This document shows positions 8,802-20,184 of a stretch of 64,000 nucleotides of DNA, in pieces; positions within the stretch are counted from its first letter, which is position 1; every line of letters begins with the position of its first letter. Source of the DNA: Nocardioides jishulii (GTDB lineage: Bacteria; Actinomycetota; Actinomycetes; Propionibacteriales; Nocardioidaceae); the NCBI RefSeq assembly GCF_006007965.1, contig NZ_CP040748.1:2294001-2358000 (forward strand), in the 5' to 3' direction. The position numbers were made by a program, and so were the translations under genes. A model generated the notes under the pieces. That model searched no databases. It worked only from the letters and a program-made list of their open reading frames with translations, and was not told the origin of the DNA.

Positions 8802-10199
8802 TCAGCAGCCGAGCAGCTTCTGGGCGAAGTAGGCCGAGATGCCGTCGAGGCTGATGCGCTCCTGGCTCATGGAGTCGCGCTCGCGCACGGTGACCGCGTT
8901 GTCCTCGAGGGTGTCGAAGTCGACGGTGACGCAGAACGGCGTACCGATCTCGTCCTGACGGCGGTAGCGACGGCCGATGGCCCCGGCGTCGTCGAACTCG
9001 ACGTTCCAGTTGCGACGCAGCTCGGCCGCCAGCGCCTTCGCCTTCGGCGAGAGGTCGGCGTTGCGGCTGAGCGGCAGGACCGCGACCTTGATGGGTGCCA
9101 GGCGCGGGTCGAGCTTGAGCACGACGCGCTTGTCGACACCGCCCTTGGTGTTGGGGGCCTCGTCCTCGGTGTAGGCGTCGACGAGGAAGGCCATCAGGCT
9201 GCGCGAGAGGCCCGCTGCCGGCTCGATGACGTAGGGCACGTAGCGCTCGTTGTTGGCCTGGTCGAAGTAGGAGAGGTCCTGGCCCGAGTGCTTCGCGTGG
9301 GTGGAGAGGTCGTAGTCGGTGCGGTTGGCGATGCCCTCGAGCTCGCCCCACTCGGAGCCGGTGAAGCGGAAGCGGTACTCGATGTCGGTCGTGCCCTTGG
9401 AGTAGTGCGACAGCTTCTCCTGCGGGTGGTCGAAGAGACGCAGGTTGTCGCGCTCGACGCCGAGGTCGACGTACCAGTTGAGGCGCTCCTCGATCCAGTA
9501 ACGGTGCCACTCGTCGTCCTCACCGGGCTTGACGAAGAACTCCATCTCCATCTGCTCGAACTCGCGGGTGCGGAAGATGAAGTTGCCCGGCGTGATCTCG
9601 TTGCGGAAGGACTTGCCGATCTGGGCGATGCCGAACGGCGGCTTCTTGCGCGAGGAGGTCACCACGTTGGCGAAGTTGAGGAAGATGCCCTGCGCGGTCT
9701 CCGGGCGCAGGTAGTGCAGGCCGGACTCGTCCTCGGTGACGCCGAGGTGGGTCTTGAGCATGCCGGAGAACTGCTTCGGCTCGGTCCACTGACCGCGGGT
9801 GCCGCAGTTGGCGCAGGCGATCTCGGTGAGCGGGACGTCGTCGGGGTTGACGATCCCCTTCTTCTCGGCGAACGCCTCCTGGAGGTGGTCGGCGCGGTAG
9901 CGCTTGTGGCACGAGAGGCACTCGACGAGCGGGTCGTTGAAGGTGGCGACGTGGCCCGAGGCGACCCAGGTCTCCTTCGGCAGGATGATCGAGGAGTCGA
10001 GGCCGACGACGTCGTCGCGGCCCTGCACCATGGACTTCCACCACTGACGCTTGATGTTGTCCTTGAGCTCGACGCCCAACGGGCCGTAGTCCCACGCGGA
10101 GCGGGTCCCGCCGTAGATCTCACCGCACGGGAAGACGAAGCCCCGGCGCTTCGCCAGGGAGACCACGGTGTCGACAAGGGATGCGGGCGGCTTGGCCAC
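8802..10199 (-). CDS. glyS: Glycine--tRNA ligase, dimeric type
   Basis: Class II synthetase of the alpha-2 type that charges tRNA-Gly, 465 residues. It contains class II motif 1/2 stretches ([17 protein letters not shown] near residue 28; [25 protein letters not shown]) and motif 3 ([17 protein letters not shown]). A CxxC zinc insert is also seen ([13 protein letters not shown] ... CANCGTRG). The GTG at 10199 (AKPPASLV) is preferred because AGGAG lies 8 bases upstream; the in-frame GTG at 10208 would overlap that ribosome site. glyS close to zur is the mycobacterial order. Confidence 0.96.
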   Translation of the reverse strand: MAKPPASLVDTVVSLAKRRGFVFPCGEIYGGTRSAWDYGPLGVELKDNIKRQWWKSMVQGRDDVVGLDSSIILPKETWVASGHVATFNDPLVECLSCHKRYRADHLQEAFAEKKGIVNPDDVPLTEIACANCGTRGQWTEPKQFSGMLKTHLGVTEDESGLHYLRPETAQGIFLNFANVVTSSRKKPPFGIAQIGKSFRNEITPGNFIFRTREFEQMEMEFFVKPGEDDEWHRYWIEERLNWYVDLGVERDNLRLFDHPQEKLSHYSKGTTDIEYRFRFTGSEWGELEGIANRTDYDLSTHAKHSGQDLSYFDQANNERYVPYVIEPAAGLSRSLMAFLVDAYTEDEAPNTKGGVDKRVVLKLDPRLAPIKVAVLPLSRNADLSPKAKALAAELRRNWNVEFDDAGAIGRRYRRQDEIGTPFCVTVDFDTLEDNAVTVRERDSMSQERISLDGISAYFAQKLLGC

Positions 10200-10252
10200 G
10201 GGGTTCACTCCTGCTGTTGCACACGGCCGGCTGGCTGCCGACCTCGAAGAGA

Positions 10253-10573
10253 TCAGCCTAACGACCGCGCCTGCTGGTCGTTCAGCACGGCACCCGGAAC
10301 CACGGGCTCGTAGGCGCTGGGCTCGTCCACGGCCATGCTGAGCACGGGGACGGCGGTGAGCTTGACGTCGTACGCCGACAGCGCGCGGCGGTAGGAACCC
10401 ACGTCACGCCACTGCGTGTGCACCATCCACAGCTCGGGGTCGTCGAGGTTGCGACCCACTCCCCCCTGCTCGAAGCCGCGCTGGGCGGCCAGCGTCTCGT
10501 AGGCAGCCTGGAGCTGCGCACGGAACTCCTCGGCCCGGTCGAGGGGGACACGGAAACGGTTGACGACGATCAC
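10253..10573 (-). CDS. Antibiotic-biosynthesis-monooxygenase (ABM) domain protein
   Basis: 106-residue single-domain protein of the ABM / ferredoxin-like alpha-beta barrel fold ([20 protein letters not shown] at the start, ELWMVHTQW in the middle). The fold occurs in haem-degrading enzymes, quinol monooxygenases and proteins of unknown role. I see no residue set that decides between them. It is divergent from znuA, and its start is only 28 bases from the left Zur box, so zinc may control it too (inference). Confidence 0.7.
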   Translation of the reverse strand: MIVVNRFRVPLDRAEEFRAQLQAAYETLAAQRGFEQGGVGRNLDDPELWMVHTQWRDVGSYRRALSAYDVKLTAVPVLSMAVDEPSAYEPVVPGAVLNDQQARSLG

Positions 10574-10600
10574 GGGGTGAGCCTAGTGCTCACACCGCGT

Positions 10601-10638
10601 TTGAAAACGGTTCTCACCCTGTGTGAGAATCGTTCTCA
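10601..10638 (+). promoter_or_regulatory. znuA promoter with two Zur boxes
   Basis: Two near-palindromes match the Fur/Zur type TGAAAATNATTNTCA: TGAAAACGGTTCTCA at 10602-10616 and TGAGAATCGTTCTCA at 10624-10638. They overlap a promoter read as TTGAAA (10601-10606), 18-base spacer, GAGAAT (10625-10630). Seven bases after the -10 box lies the A of the znuA ATG, so the transcript is probably leaderless. Zinc-loaded Zur would cover both promoter elements and the start codon. Confidence 0.8.
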
Positions 10639-11606
10639 TGAGCTTCTCCCGCCGCGCAGTGTCCACCCTCGCCGCCCTCTCCGCCACCGCTCTCGTGGCC
10701 ACGGGGTGTGGCGCGATGAGCGGGGACAACTCGGACGACGGAGAGCTCCGCGTGGCCGCCGGCTACTACCCCTTGGCCTGGGTGGCCGAACGCGTCGCCG
10801 GTGACGCCGCCGAGGTCACCTCCCTCTCCCGCCCCGGGCAGGACGCGCACGACGCCGAGCTCACCATGAACGCCCGCGCTGCGATCAGCGACGCCGACCT
10901 GGTCCTGGTCAACGGCGGATTCCAGCCCGGCGTCGACCAGGCCGCCGAGCAGTCACCCGGCGAGGTGCTGGACGCTGCCGAGGTGCTGGACCTGCGCCCG
11001 ACGGTGGACCACGACGACCACGACCACGGCGCGTCGGACGACGACCACGACGAGCACGGAGACGACGAGCACGACGGGCACGACCACGGCGACGTCGACC
11101 CGCACTTCTGGCTCGACCCGCTGCTGATGGCCGACCTCGCCGACCGCGTCGCCGAGAGCCTCGGCACGATCGCCCCGGACGAGGCGGACGACTTCGCCGC
11201 CAACGCCGCCGAGCTGCGCGACGAGCTCGAGGAGCTCGACGCCGACTACACCGAGGGCCTCAGCACGTGTGCCCGCAGCACCGTGGTGGTGAGCCACGAC
11301 GCCTTCGGCTACCTCTCCCGCTACGGGCTGGAGTTCGAGCCGATCGCCGGCCTCTCCCCCGGCGCCGAGCCGACCCCGGCCGACCTGGCCCGGCTGCGGA
11401 AGCTGATCCGCGACGAGGGCGTGACGACCGTCTTCAACGAGACGCTCGCGCCGGTCGAGCTGGCCGACTCGCTGGCCCGCAGCGCCGGCGTCTCCACCGC
11501 CGTCCTCGATCCCATCGAGGGCCTGCCCAAGAGCGCGGGCGACGCCGACTACTTCTCCCTGATGCGGGACAACCTCGCCGCACTGCGGAAGGCCAACGGA
11601 TGCTGA
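10638..11606 (+). CDS. znuA: Zinc ABC transporter substrate-binding lipoprotein
   Basis: Captures extracellular Zn2+ for the ZnuBC importer, 322 residues. A lipoprotein signal (RRAVSTLAALSATALVATGC) places it on the outer face of the membrane. Cluster A-I features include an AGYYPLAWVAERV strand and a first metal site around GQDAHDAELT. A long His/Asp loop at about residues 121-155 (DHDDHDHGASDDDHDEHG and on) is typical of zinc-specific ZnuA proteins. DPHFWLDPLL and VVSHDAFGYLS carry further ligands. The ATG at 10638 has no ribosome site; leaderless translation fits the promoter spacing. Its stop overlaps the znuC start. Confidence 0.93.
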   Translation: MSFSRRAVSTLAALSATALVATGCGAMSGDNSDDGELRVAAGYYPLAWVAERVAGDAAEVTSLSRPGQDAHDAELTMNARAAISDADLVLVNGGFQPGVDQAAEQSPGEVLDAAEVLDLRPTVDHDDHDHGASDDDHDEHGDDEHDGHDHGDVDPHFWLDPLLMADLADRVAESLGTIAPDEADDFAANAAELRDELEELDADYTEGLSTCARSTVVVSHDAFGYLSRYGLEFEPIAGLSPGAEPTPADLARLRKLIRDEGVTTVFNETLAPVELADSLARSAGVSTAVLDPIEGLPKSAGDADYFSLMRDNLAALRKANGC

Positions 11607-12430
11607 GCCGCAGGCAGAGCGCCCCCGACGCGACGCCAGTGGTGCTGCGCAACGGCTCGGTGACGATCGAGGGTCGTCCCGTCCTGCGCGGCATCGACCT
11701 CACGGTCACCTCGGGCGAGTTCATCGCGCTCATGGGCGCGAACGGCTCGGGAAAGTCCACCCTGGTGCGCGCCCTGACCGGGCTCCGGCCCCTGGCCAGC
11801 GGAGAGCTCGAGCTCTTCGCCACCCCCATCGACCACTTCCACGACTGGCGCCGGGTGGGCTACGTGCCCCAGCGCAGCACCGCCACCTCGGGCGTCCCCG
11901 CCTCCGTCTGGGAGGTGGTCGCGTCGGGACGACTGACGCGACGCGGCGTCCTGCGTCCGTTGACCCGTGCCGACCGACGGGTCATCGACGAGGCGATCTC
12001 CCTGGTCGGGCTCGAGGCGAAGGCCCGTGCCGGCGTCTCGACCCTGTCGGGCGGCCAGCACCAGCGCGCCCTCATCGCGCGCGCCCTGGCGGGTGAGCCG
12101 GACCTCCTCTTCCTCGACGAGCCGACCGCCGGGGTCGACCTGCCCAACCAGCTGGCGCTGGCCGACACCCTCCGCACCCTCAAGGAGCGCGGGTCGACGG
12201 TCGTGCTGGTGGCCCACGAGCTCGGTCCGATGGAGTCCTTGGTCGACCGGGCCGTCGTGCTCCGGGACGGCAGGGTCGTGCACGACGGACCCCGCCTGAC
12301 CGACGCCCAGGTCCACGACCCGGACCTCGGCCACGCCCACCACCACCCGTCGCCCCCCGCACGCGACCACGTTCCCCACGTGCTGGCACCCTTCGACGAC
12401 ACGAGCCAGCGGCAGGAGGACGAGCACTGA
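11600..12430 (+). CDS. znuC: Zinc ABC transporter ATP-binding protein
   Basis: ATPase that powers zinc import, 276 residues. Walker A is LMGANGSGKST, the signature is LSGGQHQR, and Walker B is LLFLDEPTAGVD followed by the switch His in VLVAHELG. It starts at ATG 11600 (LSRRQSAP), overlapping the znuA stop by 7 bases, and its stop overlaps the znuB start by one base, so the three are translationally coupled. The C-terminal tail is His-rich (DLGHAHHHPS), perhaps a zinc buffer. Confidence 0.93.
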   Translation: MLSRRQSAPDATPVVLRNGSVTIEGRPVLRGIDLTVTSGEFIALMGANGSGKSTLVRALTGLRPLASGELELFATPIDHFHDWRRVGYVPQRSTATSGVPASVWEVVASGRLTRRGVLRPLTRADRRVIDEAISLVGLEAKARAGVSTLSGGQHQRALIARALAGEPDLLFLDEPTAGVDLPNQLALADTLRTLKERGSTVVLVAHELGPMESLVDRAVVLRDGRVVHDGPRLTDAQVHDPDLGHAHHHPSPPARDHVPHVLAPFDDTSQRQEDEH

Positions 12431-13437
12431 TGCCTGACTTCTGGTCACTCCTGGGCTACGACTTCATGCAGCTCGCGCTGCTCGCCGCGCTCTTCACCGG
12501 TCTCGCCGTGCCCGCCGTCGGCACCTACCTCGTGCAGCGTCGGATGGCCCTGATGGGCGACGGACTCGGGCACGTCGCCGTGACCGGGGTCGCGATCGGC
12601 CTCGTCACCGGTACCGCCCCCACCTGGACGGCCGTCATCGCGGCCGTCATCGGGGCGGTGGCCATCGAGCTGATCCGTGAGCGTGGCAGGTCGGGCGGCG
12701 ACGTCGCCCTGGCCCTGCTCTTCTACGGCGGCCTGGCCGGCGGCATCTTCGTCGCCGGACTCGGCGGCGACGGCGCGTCACGGCTCCAGCAGTTCCTCTT
12801 CGGCTCGATCATGACGATCACCCGTGGCGACGTGTACGTGACCATGGTGCTGGCCCTGGTGCTGGTGGTGCTCTGCCTCGGCCTCTCCCCGCAGCTCTTC
12901 GCGGTGGCCCACGACCCGGACTTCGCGAAGGTGGCCGGACTCAACGTCCGCGCCTACAACCTGCTGGTCGCCGTGCTGGCCGCGGTGTCGGTGACGGTGG
13001 CGATGCGCAGCGTCGGGCTGCTGCTCGTCTCCGCCCTGATGGTGATCCCGGTGGCGACCGCCCAGCAGGTGACGAGCTCCTTCCGCCGCACCCTGGTGAT
13101 GTCGATGGCCGTGGGCACGGTCGCGGCCGTCGGTGGACTGCTGCTCGCCGCGGCCGCCTCCTACCGCGCCGACGTGGCGCCGGGCGCCTCGATCGTGCTG
13201 GTCAGCCTGGCGATCTTCCTCGTCGCCTGGCCGTTCGGAGCGTGGGTGCGTCGCCGTCAACGGCGGCTCACCCCGTTCACGGATCCGGCGCCGGAGGAGC
13301 ACCTGCTCAGCGGGGAGCACCCCCACGAGCACGGCGACGGCTGCGGACACGAGGCAGTGGATCACGGGGACCACGTCGACTACCTCCACGACGGCCACCG
13401 ACACGCACCGCACGGAGCGCACTATGACGAGCACTGA
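12430..13437 (+). CDS. znuB: Zinc ABC transporter permease
   Basis: Membrane channel of the zinc importer (ABC-3 family), 335 residues. About eight hydrophobic segments can be counted between residues 10 and 275, starting QLALLAALFTGLAVPAVGTY. The family region RRMALMGDGLGHVAVTGVA is near 36-54. The C-terminal 45 residues are cytoplasmic and extremely His-rich (GEHPHEHGDGCGHEAVDHGD and on), beyond the usual permease length; zinc sensing or storage is possible. The last 14 bases overlap the zur start. Confidence 0.92.
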   Translation: MPDFWSLLGYDFMQLALLAALFTGLAVPAVGTYLVQRRMALMGDGLGHVAVTGVAIGLVTGTAPTWTAVIAAVIGAVAIELIRERGRSGGDVALALLFYGGLAGGIFVAGLGGDGASRLQQFLFGSIMTITRGDVYVTMVLALVLVVLCLGLSPQLFAVAHDPDFAKVAGLNVRAYNLLVAVLAAVSVTVAMRSVGLLLVSALMVIPVATAQQVTSSFRRTLVMSMAVGTVAAVGGLLLAAAASYRADVAPGASIVLVSLAIFLVAWPFGAWVRRRQRRLTPFTDPAPEEHLLSGEHPHEHGDGCGHEAVDHGDHVDYLHDGHRHAPHGAHYDEH

Positions 13438-13888
13438 CTCCTCCCTCACGAGCAACGGAGCCACGAGCACCGGAGCCACCGGCCCCGAGCCCGGTCCCGG
13501 CACGCTGCGGCCGACGCGGCAGCGTACGGCGGTGACGGAGGCGCTGACCCGGGTCGACGACTTCCGCTCGGCGCAGGAGATCCACGAGATGCTCAGCGAC
13601 GCCGGCGAGAAGGTCGGCCTGGCCACCGTCTACCGCACGTTGGCGGCGCTCTCGGAGGCCGGTGTGGTCGACGTGCTGCGCACCGAGGACGGCGAGTCGC
13701 TCTACCGTCGCTGCGTCGCCGAGCACCACCACCATCACCTGGTCTGCCGCACCTGCGGCGCGACGGTGGAGATCGAGGGGCCTGCGGTCGAGGCGTGGGC
13801 CGCGGCCGTCGCGCGCGAGCACGGCTACGCCGACATCAGCCACGAGCTGGAGCTCTTCGGCACCTGCCGTGCCTGCGCCACCGGCTGA
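13424..13888 (+). CDS. zur: Fur-family zinc uptake regulator
   Basis: Zinc-responsive repressor, 154 residues. A winged-helix domain (RPTRQRTAVTEALTRVDDFRSAQEI ... VGLATVYRTLAALSEAGVVDV) is followed by the dimer and metal domain with HHHHHLVCRTCGATVEIEG and GTCRACATG; the two CxxC pairs form the structural zinc site. The N-terminal 25 residues are Ser/Thr/Gly-rich and look disordered. The assignment as Zur rather than Fur rests on its place as last gene of the znu operon and on the Zur boxes upstream of znuA. The ATG at 13424 is chosen because the Fur domain then has its usual length. Confidence 0.92.
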   Translation: MTSTDSSLTSNGATSTGATGPEPGPGTLRPTRQRTAVTEALTRVDDFRSAQEIHEMLSDAGEKVGLATVYRTLAALSEAGVVDVLRTEDGESLYRRCVAEHHHHHLVCRTCGATVEIEGPAVEAWAAAVAREHGYADISHELELFGTCRACATG

Positions 13889-13915
13889 GCCGGCCGGGCC
13901 GGGGCAGCGAGGGCC

Positions 13916-14695
13916 TCAGACCTGGTTGGGCACCGCGCCGCCGTAGCGGCGGTCACGACGGGCGTACTCGTCGATCGCCGCCCACAGGTGGCGCCGGTCG
14001 ACGTCGGGCCACAGCACGTCGGAGAAGATGAACTCCGAGTAGGCCGACTGCCAGGTCATGAAGTTGCTCAGCCGCTGCTCCCCCGACGTACGCCAGACCA
14101 TGTCGGCGTCGGAGAGCTCGGGGACGTAGAGGTGCGAAGCGATCGTCTTCTCGGTGATCCGCTTCGGGTCGAGCTCTCCCTCGGCCACCTTGCGTGCGAT
14201 CGCCTGCACGGCGTCGACGATCTCGGCGCGGCCGCCGTAGTTGACGCACATCGTCAAGGTGCAGACGGTGTTGTCCTTCGTCATCTCCTCCGCGATCCGG
14301 AGCTCCTTGATGACCGAGCGCCACAGCTTCGGGGCGCGGCCCGCCCAGCGGACCCGCACGCCCAGCTCGTGCATCTCGTCGCGGCGGCGCCGGATGACGT
14401 CGCGGTTGAAGCCCATCAGGAAGCGCACCTCCTCGGGCGAGCGGGACCAGTTCTCCGTCGAGAACGCGTAGGCCGAGATCGCCTTGACCCCGATCTCGAT
14501 CGCGCCTTCGACCACGTCGAAGAGGGAGGACTCCCCCTGCTCGTGACCGCGCGTACGCGGCAGTCCACGCTCCTTGGCCCAGCGGCCGTTGCCGTCCATC
14601 ACGACGGCGACGTGGTGCGGCACCAGCTCCGCCGGGATCGGCGGCGGGGTGGCGCCGGACGGATGGGGGGTGGGCCTGCGGACTGGGCGGTTCAC
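13916..14695 (-). CDS. uppS: Isoprenyl (polyprenyl) diphosphate synthase, cis type
   Basis: cis-Prenyltransferase making the long-chain polyprenyl diphosphate carrier for cell-wall synthesis, 259 residues. Signatures: [25 protein letters not shown] near residue 30 with the catalytic Asp, [16 protein letters not shown], and [20 protein letters not shown] near the C-terminus. GTG 14695 gives the usual length; an upstream start at 14749 would add an unlikely Arg/Gly stretch. No strong ribosome site is visible. It follows recO with the same direction, as in mycobacteria. Confidence 0.94.
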   Translation of the reverse strand: MNRPVRRPTPHPSGATPPPIPAELVPHHVAVVMDGNGRWAKERGLPRTRGHEQGESSLFDVVEGAIEIGVKAISAYAFSTENWSRSPEEVRFLMGFNRDVIRRRRDEMHELGVRVRWAGRAPKLWRSVIKELRIAEEMTKDNTVCTLTMCVNYGGRAEIVDAVQAIARKVAEGELDPKRITEKTIASHLYVPELSDADMVWRTSGEQRLSNFMTWQSAYSEFIFSDVLWPDVDRRHLWAAIDEYARRDRRYGGAVPNQV

Positions 14696-14772
14696 ATCGC
14701 GCAGCCTAGTTCTTGGGCCAGCCCCCCGGGCCCACATGTCAGGCCCCACACGTCAGACCCCACACGTCGGGC

Positions 14773-15501
14773 CTAGCGCTCGACGTACTCCAGCGAACGC
14801 AGTCCTCGCTCGAGGTGCCACGCGAGGTAGGCGGCGACCAGCCCGCTCGCCTCCCGACGGGTGCGCTGGTCGGAGGCGTGCACGACCGGCCAGTCGCCGG
14901 TCAGCAGCGCGCCCAGCAGGAGCAAGGTGTTCGGGGCCGGGGTCGCGGATCCCGGCATGCGGCACACGACGCAGAGGACGCCGCCCGCCGACGGGTGGAA
15001 GAACCGGTGCGGCCCCTCCGTGCCACAGCGCACGCAGTGGTCGAACGAGGGTGCGTAGCCGGCCACCGACAGCGAGCGCAGCAGGTAGGAGTCCAGCACC
15101 TGCCCCGGCGGATGGGCACCGGAGACCATGGCGCGCAGACCCCCGACGAGAAGGAGGAACTGCTGCACGGCGGGCTCGTGCTCCTCGACGACCAGCTTCT
15201 CGGCCGTCTCCAGCATCACCGTCGCCGCCGTGTAGCGGTCGTAGTCCAACGCCATTGCCGCGTGGAAGGGCTCCAGCGTCTCCGCCTGGGTGATGGTGTC
15301 GAGGGAACGCCCCTCGGCCAGCTGGAGGTCGACGTGCGTGAAGGGCTCGAGCCGCGCGCCCCAGCGCGAGGTCGTGCGGCGTACCCCCTTGGCGACCGCG
15401 CGCACCAAGCCGTGGTGGCGGGTCAGCAGGGTGATGATGCGGTCCGCCTCACCCAGCTTGTGAGTGCGCAGCACGACCGCCTCGTCGCGGTAGAGAGGCA
15501 C
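14773..15501 (-). CDS. recO: DNA repair protein RecO
   Basis: Recombination mediator that helps load RecA in the RecFOR pathway, 242 residues. An N-terminal OB-fold ([40 protein letters not shown]) is followed by the helical domain and a zinc-finger-like set CVRCG ... [11 protein letters not shown] 15501 gives the canonical N-terminus. Era, recO and uppS normally sit together in actinobacteria; here leuA and two small plus-strand genes lie between era and recO. Confidence 0.93.
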   Translation of the reverse strand: MPLYRDEAVVLRTHKLGEADRIITLLTRHHGLVRAVAKGVRRTTSRWGARLEPFTHVDLQLAEGRSLDTITQAETLEPFHAAMALDYDRYTAATVMLETAEKLVVEEHEPAVQQFLLLVGGLRAMVSGAHPPGQVLDSYLLRSLSVAGYAPSFDHCVRCGTEGPHRFFHPSAGGVLCVVCRMPGSATPAPNTLLLLGALLTGDWPVVHASDQRTRREASGLVAAYLAWHLERGLRSLEYVER

Positions 15502-15636
15502 CTGACCATTGTGCCTCGTCCCCAGTTCTCGGCACGGGAGGCGGGCCGGCATCCACCACAATGGGGACCTTCGCCCGCTCTCACCCTCGGCCCCGGCCAG
15601 GACCCCGACCCGTCGGCATGCCGCTCAGCGACGAGG

Positions 15637-17524
<1,888 letters not shown>

Positions 17525-17599
17525 GACCCGGCCATGCTAGCCCCGCGACCGCGAGGTTGGCGATCCGGGTCACGTGAGTCGTCTCGTAGGCTCGCCCCC

Positions 17600-18118
17600 A
17601 TGGAGTCCAGCCCGCCCCGACTGCTGGTGGTGCACCACTCGCCCACCCCTGGGGCCCGTGCCCTCACCGGTGCTGTGCTCGCCGGCACCCGCGATCCCGA
17701 GCTCGCCGAGCTGGGCGACCTCGAGGTGGTCGTGCGCGAGGCGCTCGAGGCCCGGGCCGACGACGTACGCAGTGCCGATGGCCTGCTGCTCGGCACCCCG
17801 GCCAACTTCGGCTACATGAGTGGGGCGCTCAAGCACTTCTTCGACTCCACGTTCCTGCACCTCGGCGGGGCGCTCTCCGACGACGGCCGGGGAGCCGAGG
17901 CCCACGGGTCCGGCTCCACGCTGCCCTACGCCCTGTGGGTGCACGGGCGCTACGACACGGTGGGCGCGACGCGCTCGGTGGAGTCGATCGTCCAGGCGCT
18001 GCCCTGGCGCCGGGTCCTGCCTCCCCTGGAGCTCCTCGGTGAGGTCGACGACGCCGCGCTGGGCGCCGCCCACGAGCTGGGAGCCACCGTGGCCGCCCTG
18101 ACGCTGGAGTCGCGATGA
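17600..18118 (+). CDS. Flavodoxin-fold NAD(P)H-dependent oxidoreductase
   Basis: 172-residue flavodoxin-like protein. The first strand LLVVHHSPTPGARALTGAVLAG resembles the FMN phosphate-binding loop, and GLLLGTPANFGYMSGALKHFFDST is the second FMN-contact loop, typical of WrbA/FMN-reductase relatives. The substrate is unknown. ATG 17600 gives a protein that starts directly with the first strand. Its stop overlaps the start of the following lipoprotein gene by 4 bases (ATGA). Confidence 0.75.
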   Translation: MESSPPRLLVVHHSPTPGARALTGAVLAGTRDPELAELGDLEVVVREALEARADDVRSADGLLLGTPANFGYMSGALKHFFDSTFLHLGGALSDDGRGAEAHGSGSTLPYALWVHGRYDTVGATRSVESIVQALPWRRVLPPLELLGEVDDAALGAAHELGATVAALTLESR

Positions 18119-18963
18119 GTGCCGCCGTGAGCACCCAGACCCGGACGGGCCGACTCGTCGCCGCCGCCATCGTCCTGATGCTGGTGCTGACGGGGTGCAG
18201 CGGCGACGACGGCGACTCCCCGGAGCCGTCCCGGTCCGCCTCCGGCGCCAGCGAGCAGGCCGAGCCACCGAAGCCGCCGCGCCGGCCACGGGTCGGCGAC
18301 TGCTACCGCCTCACCTTCGACGAGGCGCTCGCCCCCACCGCTCCGACGAAGCGGGTGAAGTGTGGCCTCAAGCCCACGGCGATCACCTACTTCGTGGGCA
18401 AGATCGAGCGCAACCGCGCCGGCAAGCCCCGCCCGGTCGACTCCGCCCGCGTCCAGCGCCAGGTCGCCCGGGTCTGCCCGCAGCGACTGGCCACGTACGT
18501 CGGGTCCTCGCCGGACGAGCTGCGCCGCAGCCTGCTGCGGGCCGTCTGGTTCACCCCCTCCCTGGAGGAGGAGGCCGCCGGGGCCGACTGGTTCCGCTGC
18601 GACGTCGTGGCGTCCGGTCCCCGGCGGTCGTTGCTGGTGCTGCCCCGCACGATGAAGGACGTGCTGGCTGATCCGGACCGACGCGAACGGTTCGCCCTCT
18701 GCGCGAGCGGCAAGCCGGGGACCAAGTCGTTCTCCCGGGCGCCGTGCTCCGCGCCCCACGCCTGGCGCGCCGTCGCCACCGTCGACATCCCTGGTGACGA
18801 CTACCCCGGCAAGGACGCCATTGCCGCCGCCATGGACGACCCGTGCAGCGACGCGGCCACCGAGGCCGCCGACAACCCGCTGGACGTGCAGTGGTCGCAG
18901 GAGGGACCGACCCGGGCCCAGTGGCGCGCCGGGCAGCGCTACGGGATCTGCTGGGTCCCCTGA
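18115..18963 (+). CDS. Lipoprotein, septum-formation-domain-like
   Basis: 282-residue predicted lipoprotein: hydrophobic signal VAAAIVLMLVLTGC with the lipidated Cys at about residue 24, then a Ser/Pro/Glu-rich linker. Two similar extracellular parts each carry Cys pairs (RVGDCYRLTF ... KRVKCG; FALCASGKPG ... RAPCSAPHAW) and the protein ends YGICWVP. The Cys spacing and the GDCY start resemble the Septum_form family of actinobacterial membrane proteins, but this match is from memory. It is coupled to the flavodoxin-like gene by an ATGA overlap. Confidence 0.6.
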   Translation: MSAAVSTQTRTGRLVAAAIVLMLVLTGCSGDDGDSPEPSRSASGASEQAEPPKPPRRPRVGDCYRLTFDEALAPTAPTKRVKCGLKPTAITYFVGKIERNRAGKPRPVDSARVQRQVARVCPQRLATYVGSSPDELRRSLLRAVWFTPSLEEEAAGADWFRCDVVASGPRRSLLVLPRTMKDVLADPDRRERFALCASGKPGTKSFSRAPCSAPHAWRAVATVDIPGDDYPGKDAIAAAMDDPCSDAATEAADNPLDVQWSQEGPTRAQWRAGQRYGICWVP

Positions 18964-19034
18964 CGTCTCCCCCGGACCCGACGTGCGCAAGGCCGGAGCG
19001 GCGGACGTCGTGGTGCGGCCCCCGGATCGGGGCG

Positions 19035-19220
19035 TCAGGAGAAGTGGAGCCCTCGCTCCTCCAACGCCACTTCCAGCAGGCGGATGGCCCGCGGGCCGAC
19101 GCCGTGCCACGCAGCGACCTCTGCCCGGGTCAGCTCGGCGACCTGGGCCAGCGTGTGGACCCCCTGCGCCGCGAGCGCCCGCGTCGCCGGTGCACCGATG
19201 CGGGGCAGGTCCGACGCCAC
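19035..19220 (-). CDS. Small helix-hairpin-helix protein
   Basis: 61 residues: DLPRIGAPATRALAAQGVHTLAQVAELTRAEVAAWHGVGPRAIRLLEVALEERGL. It contains two helix-hairpin-helix-like turns (PRIGAPATRAL and HGVGPRAIRLL), the pattern of proteins that bind DNA backbones non-specifically. GTG 19220 is preceded by GAGGAGG. The start lies 11 bases after the era stop, so the two are probably cotranscribed. No defined function. Confidence 0.7.
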   Translation of the reverse strand: MASDLPRIGAPATRALAAQGVHTLAQVAELTRAEVAAWHGVGPRAIRLLEVALEERGLHFS

Positions 19221-19230
19221 GGGATCCTCC

Positions 19231-20184
19231 TCAGAAGCCCAGCTTGCGCAGCTGACGCGGGTCGCGCTGCCAGTCCTTGGCGATCTTGATGTGCAGGTCG
19301 AGGTAGACCGGGGTGCCGAGCAGGGCCTCGATCTGCTGGCGGGCGGCCTTGCCGACCTCGCGCAGCCGGGCCCCCTTGTGGCCGATCATGATGCCCTTCT
19401 GGGAGTCACGCTCGACGTAGAGGCTGGCGTAGATGTCGAGCAGGGGCTTGGACTCGTCACGCCCCTCGCGCAGTCCCATCTCCTCGACCACCACGGCGAT
19501 CGAGTGCGGCAGCTCGTCGCGTACGCCCTCGAGCGCGGCCTCGCGGATCAGCTCGGCGACCAGGATCTCCTCCGGGGCGTCGGTGAGGTCACCGTCGGGG
19601 TAGAGCTGCGGGCCCTCGGGCAGGTGCGAGACCAGCAGGTCGGCCAGCAGGTCGATCTGGTCGCCGGAGACGGAGGAGACCGGGATGACCTCGGCCCACT
19701 CGGTGTTGGTCCTGCGCCCCAGCTCGGTGATCGCGAGCAGGTGCTCGGCGATCTGCTCGGGCGTGGCGAGGTCGGTCTTCGTGGCGATGGCGATCTTGGT
19801 GGTGCGCTTGACCTTGGCCAGCTCGTTGACGATGAAGGTGTCCCCGGGACCGATCTTCTCGTTGGCCGGGAAGCAGACGGCCACGACGTCGACCTCGGCC
19901 CACGTCGTCATCACGAGGTCGTTGAGCCGTTCGCCCAGGAGCGTGCGGGGACGGTGCAGCCCTGGGGTGTCGACCAGGATCAGCTGTGCGTCGGGGCGGT
20001 GCACGATGCCGCGCACCACGGTCCGCGTGGTCTGGGGCTTGTTGGAGGTGATGACCACCTTCGAGCCGACGAGCGCGTTGGTCAGTGTCGACTTGCCTGC
20101 GTTGGGTCGCCCGACGAAGGAGACGAATCCACTGCGGTGCCCCTCCGGTGCGCCTGCCGTGGTCATGCTCGGTCCGTCGTTCAT
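19231..20184 (-). CDS. era: GTPase Era
   Basis: Essential GTPase that binds the 3' end of 16S rRNA and helps assemble the 30S subunit, 317 residues. G1 GRPNAGKST near residue 25, G2 TT in KPQTTRTV, G3 DTPGLHRPR, G4 ATKTDLA. The C-terminal KH domain contains GIMIGHKGARLREVGKAARQQIEALLG. Its start overlaps the stop of the siderophore-interacting protein gene by 4 bases. Confidence 0.96.
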   Translation of the reverse strand: MNDGPSMTTAGAPEGHRSGFVSFVGRPNAGKSTLTNALVGSKVVITSNKPQTTRTVVRGIVHRPDAQLILVDTPGLHRPRTLLGERLNDLVMTTWAEVDVVAVCFPANEKIGPGDTFIVNELAKVKRTTKIAIATKTDLATPEQIAEHLLAITELGRRTNTEWAEVIPVSSVSGDQIDLLADLLVSHLPEGPQLYPDGDLTDAPEEILVAELIREAALEGVRDELPHSIAVVVEEMGLREGRDESKPLLDIYASLYVERDSQKGIMIGHKGARLREVGKAARQQIEALLGTPVYLDLHIKIAKDWQRDPRQLRKLGF

